NCBI GenBank assembly: GCA_029204225.1
Contig: CM055101.1
Span: 1,658,003 to 1,722,002, forward strand
Source of the DNA: Diphasiastrum complanatum
Taxonomy: Eukaryota; Streptophyta; Lycopodiopsida; Lycopodiales; Lycopodiaceae
DNA length: 64,000 nt
Direction of reading: 5' to 3'
In this document: in pieces, positions 54,001-63,235 of the stretch
Layout of the letters: each line of letters begins with the position of its first letter
Position numbering within the stretch: the stretch's first letter is position 1
Notes under the pieces: model-generated
Seen by the model: only the letters and a program-made list of their open reading frames with translations
Told to the model about the DNA's origin: nothing
Database searches by the model: none
Position numbers and translations under genes: made by a program

Positions 54001-54477
54001 CAACAAAAAAAAACACCCTTATCTTTAGTTTATGGGATGTATCTCATATTGCCTATTCAATCTGATGTGCCCACATATCAAATTCAGGAATTCAAAGGAG
54101 ACATCTCCAATAAGGTAATAAATTAAAGACTTCACATGATATAGCCTTAGAATTGTTGAGACAAAAGGAACCAGCCTTTGAAAATGATTGCAACCAAACT
54201 TTCAAAACATATAATCACTTAAGGTTTATTGCAACATTCAATAATAAGGTGTTGAATGTCCAAAAATACTCAAAGAAAAGTTGAATAGAGCTGCTAGTTG
54301 ATTTCTATAATCCATTACTATGGATGATATAAATAAAATGAGAACATAAATATAGTGAATACTTTGAAGGTATGAAAGAATATATTCGTAGTCATGAGAA
54401 TCATTTGACACATACGATTTGGATCGCTTACAAAAGAGATGATTTGGTTAAATTTATAGCCAAAATCTTATATAATG
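54001..54477. other. no gene recognised
   Basis: AT-rich. It joins the composite block at 54478. Confidence 0.5.
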
Positions 54478-55576
54478 TGCAGCTGTTATATGGAAGACTC
54501 GAGTACTGGTCACTTACGAAAAAGATGTACCCTCTTTACATATGCTCAAGGAGAAAAGTTCTGCTACATCAAGTGATTCTTCTGATGCAATTCATGTTGT
54601 AACTTTGTTCACATACAAACTGAAGCAGCTGGGACATCGACAAGCAAAGATGTACCCCAAAAAAACAATTGATGATCGATGCAACAATAGAGACTGGTCA
54701 TTTTTTTTTCAACATCGAGTGCGAATTTTATATAGATTACAACAACGATATTGTATCCATTTGCGCAGTCCCAAATTTTTGGAAGGAGCACATTACAACA
54801 ATTCATCTACATTTGGAAGACCTGCTCAATCTGAGGATCAGGACATGTGATAACATGGCATGATCTACTTGCCTCTTATTTCGATCTTTATAATGCAAAA
54901 TAATTATTTCTTATGATAGTTTGTTTGTTGTTTAAAAAAAGAATGAGCTTAGAATAGATTAAGTGTATTTCGATACCAGGTCGAAGATCAAATCGATCCA
55001 TGGTCGATTTTCATTTTGACCCAGAGTCCATATGTTATTATGATCCTTGTCAAAAGTGATTATGGAACTTAGTCTATTTTCATTCTCAAGTCACTGATAG
55101 TTATTACTATAGCTTAGACTAATATCCACCTGGATTTCCAAGGGAAAGCCAGTCCAATCATGGACAAGCTTGATGGAGCCAATTACCATCTATAGAAATC
55201 TAAGATGAGAATTGTGCTAATGGCTAAGGAATTGTATGACATTGTTATAGGTGCAGAGGTAAGAAACGAAGCTGATGATGTTGCAATCTCTCGATGGAAG
55301 CTAAAGGTCCTTTGAGTTAAAATTAAAGTAAAATCATTGTGTTACTATACTGTGGGCCCTATCAGTGGATAAGGACGAGTTGGCCTCGCCACGAGGCAAG
55401 TCAACGGGACACGCATTCCGCCAACGGCAACCTGGGTCATGCATGGGTTGCCTGAGTGAACAACTATATGTACAGTGTAATTTCATTTTGAGAAATACAG
55501 CTTGCTGTGGAGAGTGTTTTCTGTCTGTGTTACTGTGTAGCATGATCTGTGTTCCTGTGCAAAGCAAATTCTAAGT
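54478..55576 (+). repeat. composite block, twin of 37303-38318
   Basis: Contains unit U (54605-54865), a copia-B LTR with an internal deletion (55050-55085), a copia-B gag start, and then the putative copia C LTR, about 55338-55566 (TGTGTTAC ... GTGCAAAGCA, 229 bp). The LTR call rests only on TG...CA ends and the PBS downstream; no second full copy confirms it. Confidence 0.7.
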
Positions 55577-55590
55577 TGGTATCAGTGTCG
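55577..55590 (+). other. primer-binding site of copia C, copy 2
   Basis: TGGTATCAGTGTCG: matches TGGTATCAGAG in ten of eleven positions. It lies upstream of the same 1.2-kb leader as copy 1. Confidence 0.75.
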
Positions 55591-56859
55591 TAGAGGGAGT
55601 GTACACAGTACATCATCGTCGTTGAAGAGAGCTTCGGGAGAACTGTCTTCTGAGAGTTCGGGGTTTACGGCGGGTTGAAGATGGAAAGAGAAGCACCGGT
55701 GCATGGTTTCTAGTTTATAGAGGCTTGCTAAGCTCAGCAGAGGGACTATTAGCATGTGCATAGCATCAAACAGGAAAAAAATTGGTGAAAAATTGACAAT
55801 TTTGAAGCCGGCTGAAAATTGAAACCGGGTTTGGAGTTACGGTTTTTATACATAACTGGTGATTTCTTCGCTGTTTGTGCACCGTTTTGGATGTCGTAAG
55901 GACAAGAAGGAAGCTAATCACATTGTCAACCAGCCATGGAGAGATTTTGAGGTTTATGTCAGAGATTTGTCTCCAGACAATTAACCTAGCAGATTTGCAG
56001 TAAAAGGAGAAAAAAAAGCCACTTTGTCAAGTTGAGCTAAAAGCACCGTTTCTCCACGGAATTTCTTGAGTGAGCACTCTACAGAGTTGGAATCAGTAGG
56101 GAGACCCTGCTCGAGGCCTCAGATCGTGCTCAAATTGATCCACAGGCGAGTTCGATTAAACAAAAATGAGTGTGGGGAGGCACGGCCACAGACAGGGAGG
56201 TCGCGGACTGTTCGCGCGTGGAACCAGGGTGAGAGCATAGCGTTTCGAAGTGGATAGTGTCTACAAGACTCTCCATTGGTGCACAGAAGTGCTCAGATCC
56301 GTTGGATAGAGGAGTTACAAGATCGATGGCTCATATTCTGCTACCCAGAAGGGATATCCACAGTTGGATCAGATTCAACCATTGGATGGAGTCTGAAGGG
56401 TTGTTGAAGAGGGCCCTGAAGAAGTGAAGTGCATTTTAGCCTTCAACTTCATTAAAAATTTTCATACTGAAATTGGAGCTGGGTCTCTTCGCAAGTGAAG
56501 AGTGAAGTTTCTTCAAGGTGAAGAAACAGTTCAAAAACTAGAAAAGTCCCTATTTTTGGGCCCTTTGCCCGTTTTGACCCAAACGAAAGGCTATAACTTC
56601 CAAACGAAGGGCACCCGGACTGTACCTCCATGTACGGTATAGAAAAACAGAGTGATTGCAGTGGAGAAAGTGTTCGGAGTACGCCAAAAGTGATTTCACC
56701 ATTCTACTGGGCACGTTGTTGGGAGTTGATAACTGAGTGCATTTCGGAAGGCGACGCCGATTTGGCTTTCAAATTGGTGGAAAAGCATGGAGTGGCCTGC
56801 TAAGAGAAAAAGTGCATGTCATTATTTTCAACTTTTGACATCACTGTTGGCCTCGGCAT
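55591..56859 (+). other. long leader of copia C, copy 2
   Basis: Matches 38332-39563 with small indels, including a 39-bp stretch near 56190-56230 (GTCGCGGACTGTTCGCGCGT) absent from copy 1. Confidence 0.6.
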
Positions 56860-57689
56860 ATGGTTTTTAGACTATCAAGCAGTTTTGCGACGGCAAACAT
56901 AGGAGAGTCCATTTTGAGTGAAAGTAGCAAATTGGACGGGATTTCTAACTATGCGGTGTGGAAATTCAACATGAAAAACATACTGACGGAGAAAGACGTG
57001 TGGGAAGTCGTCACAGGTGATGAGATAAGGCCGCCAAATGAAGCAAATATTAAAGTGTTCGACAAAAAGATGAGAAAAGCTTTGACCTTCATTAACTTGT
57101 CAGTGAAGGATCACATCATTACCCACATTTGTGATGCTATGACACCCAGACAGGCATGGGATGTGCTAAAGGAGCATTTGAGACGTCAAATCCGTCAAGA
57201 ATCATGTTTCTGAAGTCAAAGTTGAATAGTGCCCGCATGGAACAAGGAGAGCACATTCAAACGTATATGACCAGAATCAAGACAATGAGAGATGAACTGC
57301 ATTCTATTGGTGAGCGCATACGTGATGTGGAGCTGGTGCACAATGCATTGTGTGGCATTGCAGAACCCTATCAGATGTTTGTGAGTGGAATAGCATCAAG
57401 AGAAAGATTGCCAACCTTTGACGAGCTCACAGAAATCTTGATGCAGGAAGAGCAACGACGAGAAATGGTGAAAGCTAGACATCAAAATACTGACGACCAG
57501 GCACTTGCGACATGCCAAAAACAAGGCAAGGGCAAGGGCAAGAAGAAGTCTAAGCAGCAATTTGCCAAGTCTCAAGAGGATGAGAGATCTTCCAGTAAAA
57601 CTAAGAAGAAAGGCAAGTGCCTCCATTGTGGTAAAAAGGGCCATTGGAAGAGTGAATGTCGCAAATTCCTAGCGGAACAAGTCAAGTGA
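56860..57689 (+). pseudogene. copia C gag, copy 2
   Basis: Same protein as 39564-40402. The start region is damaged: an 11-bp loss removes the first ATG context, so MVFRLSSSF is not the original start. WKFNMKNILTEKDVWEVVTG, TPRQAWDVLKEH, then a one-base deletion at the codon that is TAG in copy 1. The second frame continues NPSRIMFLKSKLNSARMEQG, NALCGIAEPYQMFVSGIASR, FDELTEILMQEEQRREMVKA, QALATCQKQGKGKGKKKSKQ, and an intact knuckle CLHCGKKGHWKSECRKF. It ends at a TGA after EQVK. Confidence 0.9.
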
Positions 57690-57716
57690 AAACCAAAACA
57701 AGCAGGTCATTAGAGT

Positions 57717-57780
57717 AGTTTTGAGTTCCAAAAAGACCCTTTAAGAATTCGTGCAAGATGCCTTTTTTATTATTAAAATA
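57717..57780. mobile_element. left end of the 369-bp MITE (truncated)
   Basis: TCATTAGAGTAGTTTTGAGT to TTTTTATTATTAAAATA matches the first 64 bp of 40397-40765, then breaks into the 57785 block. Confidence 0.75.
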
Positions 57781-57784
57781 AAAA

Positions 57785-57963
57785 AAATTATGAAGTAAAA
57801 TTCAGCCTTGAGATTGTCGACGAACCCAGCTACGGATTATCACTGACTCAGACATTCGAAGGAATTTATTGAGTTCCGCCCTCTGTCTCTCACATTCAAC
57901 ACGTCTGCCTTCAAGTAAGGCTCTTCTTGGCAAATCGTTCACGCTCTCACTCTCGCTCGTTCG

Positions 57964-58003
<40 letters not shown>

Positions 58004-58369
58004 CAATCAAATGTGTGGTGTTCTCTCTATCGATCTCTATTTATATGCTATTTGGATACCTTCAAAACCCTAGTCGTTACATAATATGTAGTACCCTAGA
58101 ACGTGAATAAATGCATATTGGACCCCTAAGAGGGCTGAAACATGGGACCAAAAAACACTTTGTATACCAAGCCAACAAAGTGATCCAAGGGAGTTGCCTG
58201 GAATATGACTAGGTAATAGAATGCCATGGTTAATCTCGGTACTCGTTATTTATTTATTTAGCTAGTTCGGACAATGCATCGCATTTTCAAGTTGCACCGC
58301 ATGCCAAAGTGCTATCTGTCTTTCAAAGCAAAGCAAATATGTCAACAAGGTGAGGATGAGGGTCTTGAG
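57785..58369 (-). repeat. copy of the BYPASS1-like gene upstream region
   Basis: AAATTATGAAGTAAAATTCAG onward matches 61840-62510 in the same orientation, including the CT/GA microsatellite at 57969-58000. In the other copy this sequence lies upstream of the BYPASS1-like reading frame. I infer that it is that gene's 5' untranslated or promoter part. The RE-repeat ORF is a microsatellite artefact. Confidence 0.6.
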
Positions 58370-58815
58370 ATAGAGCCTACACTACATCATGGGTGACTAG
58401 GAGGAGGCTATGCTAGACGTCACTAGTTGGCCTTTAGGTATCATGATTCAGCCCCATCTCCTTAGGCTTTACTATGAAGAATTTAGGATTTCACTTTTAG
58501 GTTGTTTACACGTTGCAGACTGATAGATATTATAACAATCTGTAATTTGCTTTTATGAAATTTGGATAATGGAATTATAGAAGTTGGAACTACATGCCAT
58601 TCATCGTTTATGTATGTACTACGATTTCAGACTTGTCACTTGTATTTCAATTATGGTAACAAGCATTACTGCCCCTCTCATCATACAAGCATTCACTGCA
58701 TGGAATAACAATGATCACTTTAATAAGAATAAAGAGATTCTACTATATGAGCGAAACTTCATAAGTATAACCTTGAAAATAGCATAGAGAGAGTAAATCA
58801 TTCACATCAATAAAA
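58370..58815 (-). repeat. copia B 3' flank, inverted copy
   Basis: Reverse complement of 45997-46460; also 62510-62975. Confidence 0.85.
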
Positions 58816-58940
58816 TGAGAATAGACTAACTCACTAACTTCACTTCATTCCATTTCAAAGAAATATGCGAGAACAAATGCTCTTTATATAGCCTTGTAGA
58901 TGCTCTAAATATGAAATAACCGTCTTAAGTTCCATAACCA
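58816..58940 (-). repeat. copia B LTR, inverted copy (125 bp)
   Basis: Plus-strand TGAGAATAGACTAACTCACT ... GTTCCATAACCA, the reverse complement of 45872-45996 with identical flanks. Confidence 0.8.
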
Positions 58941-59440
58941 CTTCTTGGCATTGGCCCTTCAATAATCGCAAGCCTGAATCCATTGGTGAGTGAGCTAGTT
59001 TACAATTGATCAGAGTGAAGATACCGTTGCTGAGTGATAAAGATCAGCCTTCTCTCTCCGTCTTTGTGGATTTGAATGCCCAAACAAAAACGAGCTTCAC
59101 CCAGATCGGTCATGTCAAGTTCGGCAGACAACATCTGTTTAACAAGCATCTTATTCACTTGGTCTCCCTTTGTACTAAGCTTTATAGCACCCAATTTGGT
59201 GTCCTATAGCCAAAGTTATGATCATCTGAAGTTTTGCAGTACTGTGAGTAAAATTGGCAAAATTTGAAATTGTCCTGATTGCATGCCAGCATACATTTGG
59301 CTGACTCGACGAAGGTATCATTCTTCCTCTCGGCTAAGCCATTAGATTGAGTCAAATAAGGAGTGATAAACTATTGTTCAATGCCTTGACTCTGGCAGTA
59401 TTCCTTGAATTTAGTAGAGATGTACTTCTACCCAACTTTA
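58941..59440 (-). pseudogene. copia B RT scrap and integrase scrap, inverted copy
   Basis: Minus strand: LVKQMLSAELDMTDLGEARF, CLGIQIHKDGERRLIFITQQ (58941-59194). Upstream, beyond 59220, are integrase words FKECCQSQGIEQ-like, FITPYLTQSNGLAERKN and SAKCMLACNQD. The RT scrap has a deletion (QQRYLHSDQL) relative to B1. Confidence 0.8.
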
Positions 59441-59539
59441 TGAAAAACAAGCAAAAATGATGATTTTGGCTGTTTTTCGGTTTTTTCATCACAATAAAGT
59501 GGAAATTCATGACATACAACTCTTTCTCTAACACATGCA

Positions 59540-59667
59540 AACCAATTTATAGAATTACAACCATCTAATTGGTCTGATCTTGCTGGATTATGGTTTTTAC
59601 TATCTATTTTGTGCCAAAAAACATGAAAAACCAAACAATTTTGACCCAAACATAGCCTAGAATCCTA
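59540..59667 (+). repeat. upstream flank of gypsy integrase
   Basis: Reverse complement of 52801-52930; noncoding. Confidence 0.8.
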
Positions 59668-61056
59668 AATCATTGCAAAGAGCCAGCATGCATAATTGGA
59701 AAGAGCTGGATTGGAGAAGTTAATCAGGCATGCTTTGCTGAGTTCCAATCCGAGTTGTATCTTTCTCTGCGAGATCTTTGTCGGACCGATGATTTGTTTG
59801 GTCATATTTGGCAAGATGTTCTGGCAGGAAGCTCTATTTTGAAAGAAAATCTAGGAAAGCAGGATTCCAAGAAATCTCGTGAAGAGAATATGCTTGATAA
59901 TTATTTCATTAGAAATGGTTTGCTTTTTTGTACAGGAAAAGTTTGTGCACTAGATATTGTGGATATTAGGGCCCAAATCCTGCACGAGTGCCATGATAGC
60001 CCCAGCGTAGGACACCCTTCCTGGTATACAGAGGACACTTGACCTTGTTAAGAGAAAATTTGATTGGCCAAAAATGAAAGGTCATGTCGAGGCATATGTT
60101 CAAAAATGTGAACAATGCCAAGTAAATAAAGTAGAAAGACTCAAAGCAGCTGGTCTATTGCATCCATTGGAAATTCCCAACAAGAAATGGGAAAGTATTT
60201 CCATGGATTTTGTGGTCAGACTTCCCAAGTCAGAGAAGGGTCACGATGCTATTTGGGTAGTAGTTGACAGGCTAACCAAAATGGCGCAGTTAATTCCAAC
60301 AAAAACTACTGTCAAAGCTTTTGAACTTGCTCAACTCTTCATTGAAAAAGTGTTCAGTTTGTATGGTTTGCTTAACGATATCGTTAATGAACAGGATTCC
60401 AAGTTCACTGTCAACTTTTGGCAGGCGGTCTTTGAAAGACTAGAAACTGCTTTACGTCTATCATTTATGGATCACCTAGAAACCGATGGTCAGACCGAAC
60501 GTGTCAACCAGTCGATGGAAGATATGCTTTGCGCATATGTTTCCAGGCAACAATCAGATTGGGAAAAGTATCTCCCAATGGTTGAGTTTGCATACAATAG
60601 TATGAAGCATTCTGCCACTGGTTTTAGTTCTTTTATGGTCTTGTACGGCTTTCAGCCTCGTTCCCCTATCTCCGTTGGACTCAAAGGTCTCGAGGTTCAA
60701 GCTGCAGCGGATTTCGTGCATGATATGTAGGAAATGTTGCAGGTGGCTAGGGAAACAATTAGATCGGCTCAAGATAGAACCAGTTCTATGCCAACCGAAG
60801 TCGCGTTCCTCGAGAGTTTGAGATCGGTGATTGGGTGTATCTTAGAATCCCCAAGGACTTTAAGACACTTCGAACGGGAAAATGTCCGAAGTTCTCTCCA
60901 CGTTTTAGCGGTCTTTTCAAAGTTCTTAACAAGATTGGTAGGGCTGCTTATAGACTAGAACTCCGTATTGGAAATAAAGTTCATACTGTATTCCATGTTA
61001 GTCATTTAAAGGAACTTGGTGGGAAAGATGGAATAATGAAATACCTTCATTGCTAG
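59668..61056 (+). pseudogene. Ty3/gypsy integrase, near full length but broken
   Basis: NHCKEPACIIGKSWIGEVNQ, LYLSLRDLCRTDDLFGHIWQ, DNYFIRNGLLFCTGKVCALD, ILHECHDSPSVGHPSWYTED (HHCC side), a stop, then from 60074 MKGHVEAYVQKCEQCQVNKV (CxxC), MDFVVRLPKSEKGHDAIWVV (first catalytic Asp), KTTVKAFELAQLFIEKVFSL, NDIVNEQDSKFT (the usual SDRD reads NEQD, so the second catalytic Asp is Glu), DHLETDGQTERVNQSMEDML (catalytic Glu in QTER), WEKYLPMVEFAYNS. A TAG at 60728 and a frameshift follow; the C-terminal part LRIPKDFKTLRTGKCPKFSP, FHVSHLKELGG completes the domain. No chromodomain was seen. Confidence 0.9.
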
Positions 61057-61064
61057 TAGTATCC

Positions 61065-61715
61065 ATGTTGAATACCTCATACTCCGTTAGATTGTTGTCA
61101 AAAATAAAATCATTCACTGAAGCTCCCAAATCAAACTGAAATGGTTCGCATATCGGGTTCTTAAAATAGCCACTCAATTTCAAGCCATGGAATATTGGTG
61201 TTGTATAGTCCTCATTCTGAAAGTATCAAATTGCTTTGCATATCTGCTACCCAAATTCCAAAGCTCCTCCTCTGCCTCAAGATTCATATCAACAAGTTGC
61301 TTGTTTGCTTGATGTACTCTGGACATCTCTCGTCGGGAATGATTTAGAGCCTGAACTATGGTATCATAGTCATCCCCACCTGCTTGAAGAGCTTCAACCG
61401 TTATATGACTACCCGCCCTTATATTCGCAATCTGGAAATACCCGTCATCAAAGCTTTATAAACATTCATAAGTCGCACTGTCTCATCCATCAGAGTAGTA
61501 AAGCATTTTAATGGAAAAACAACCTTATCCACTAGATCCAAAACGGCTGCAAGAGAAGATATGAGAATATCCACAGCATACGGCATCCAGTCTACTGTGA
61601 AAAACTTATCTCCAATTGACTCTTCCAATTTTTGCAGACATGACGACAAATTGTCGTGAACTGACATATTAGCAGCACCATGACCGTGAGATCGCAACGA
61701 ATTTACAAAAACCAT
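61065..61715 (-). pseudogene. BYPASS1-like host gene fragment
   Basis: Minus strand: MVFVNSLRSHGHGAANMSVH, DNLSSCLQKLEESIGDKFFT, VDWMPYAVDILISSLAAVLD, LVDKVVFPLKCFTTLMDETV, RLMNVYKALMTGISRLR. The pattern (W-MxxAVDxL, then LxxLDxxLDExVxLxxVxxALxxxIxRL) resembles the N-terminal half of the plant BYPASS1/BPS1-ROH1-like family. After a frameshift at about 61420 the next frame continues: ANIRAGSHITVEALQAGGDD, IVQALNHSRREMSRVHQANK, LVDMNLEAEEELWNLGSRYA, stop. A further scrap is YFKNPICEPFQFDLGASVND. An upstream in-frame TGA supports the ATG at 61715. It is truncated at the gypsy integrase. Confidence 0.55.
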
Positions 61716-62030
61716 GGCGGTGTTTCTTCAGGCAGAGTTAAGGAAGCAACCTTTGCCGTCTGTGTATTTTGCAGAAATCAAGGTAAGGCTACCGGCCTAC
61801 CGCTGTACCTTCTGAAATAGCTTGAGAACCTTGTCAACAGAAAAAATTATGAAGTAAAATTTGCCTTGAGATTGTCGACAAACCCAGCTACGGATTATCG
61901 CTGACTCAGAGGTTCGAAGGAATTTATTGAGTTCCGCCCTCTGTCTCTTACATTCAACACGTCTGCATTCAAGTAAGGCTCTTCTTGGCAAATCGTTCGC
62001 ACTCTCACTCTCGGTCGCTCGCGCGCTCAT

Positions 62031-62070
<40 letters not shown>

Positions 62071-62510
62071 GCGCTCACTCTCTCTCTCTCTCTCTCTGTC
62101 TCAATCAAACGTGTGGTCTCTCTATAGATCTCTATTTACATGCTATTTGGACACCTTCAAACCCTAGTCGTTACATAATTTGTAGTACCCTAGAACGTGA
62201 CTAAATGCATATTGGACCCCTAAGAGGGCTAAAAAATGGGACCAAAAAACACTTTGGATACCAAACCAACAAAGTAATGCATATTGGACCCCTAAGAGGG
62301 CTAAAAAATGGGACCAAAAAACACTTTGGATACCAAACCAACAAAGTGATCCAAGGGAGTTGCCTGGAATATGACTAGGTAATAGAATGCCATGGTTAAC
62401 CTTGGTACTCGTTATTTATTTAGCTAGGACTATGCATCGCATTTTCAAGTTGCACCGCATGCCAAAGTGCTATATGTCTTTCAAAGAAAAGCAAATATGT
62501 GAACAAGGTG
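61716..62510 (-). repeat. upstream region of BYPASS1-like fragment, with CT repeat and 72-bp tandem duplication
   Basis: It directly precedes the BYPASS1-like ATG on the minus strand. 61840-62510 is duplicated at 57785-58369. It includes the CT microsatellite at 62033-62099 and a duplication of 72 bp (62205-62276 and 62277-62347, ATGCATATTGGACCCCTAAG) present once in the other copy. Confidence 0.65.
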
Positions 62511-62975
62511 AGGATGAGGGTCTTGAGCTAGAGCCTACACTACATCACGGGTGACTAGGAGGAGGCTATGCTAGACATCACTAGTTGGCCCCTTTAGGTA
62601 TCATGATTCAGCCCTATCTCCTCGGGCTTTACTATGAAGAATTTAGAATTTCACTTTTAGGTTATTTACACGTTGCAGACTGATAGATATTATAACAATT
62701 TGTGATTTGCTTTTATGAAATTTGGATAATGGAATTATAGAAGTTTGAACTACATGCCATTCATCGTTTATGTACGTACTACGATTTCAGACTCGTCACT
62801 TGTATTTCAATTATCGTAACAAGCATTACTTCCTCTCTCATCAGACAAGCATTCATTGCATGGAATAACAATGAACACTTAAATAAGAATAAAGAGATTC
62901 TACTATATGAGCAAAACTTCATAAGTATAATCTTGAAAGTAGCATAGATAGAGTAAATCATTCACATCAATAAAA
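62511..62975 (-). repeat. copia B 3' flank, third copy
   Basis: Reverse complement of 45997-46470, in the same orientation as 58370-58815. Confidence 0.85.
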
Positions 62976-63101
62976 TGAGAATAGACTGACTCACGAACTT
63001 CACTTCATTCCATTTCAAACAAGTATGCGAGAACAAATGCTCTTTATATAGCCTCGTAGATGTTCTAAATATGAAATAACCGTCTTAAGTTCCATAAACC
63101 A
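62976..63101 (-). repeat. copia B LTR, third full copy
   Basis: TGAGAATAGACTGACTCACG ... GTTCCATAAACCA (126 bp), reverse complement of 45872-45996 with one inserted A. Confidence 0.8.
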
Positions 63102-63235
63102 CTTCTTGGCATTGGACCTTCAATAATCGCAAGCCTGAATCCATTGGTGAGTGAGCTAGTTTACAATTGATCAGATTGTTTGTGATAAGGGTATAATGAA
63201 GATACCGTTGCTGCGTGATAAAGGATCAGCCTTCT
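63102..63235 (-). pseudogene. copia B RT scrap (short)
   Basis: The minus strand includes NCKLAHSPMDSGLRLLKVQC-type text, matching the end of the B1 RT scrap. It jumps near 63235 to protease sequence, so integrase and most of RT are deleted. Confidence 0.7.
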
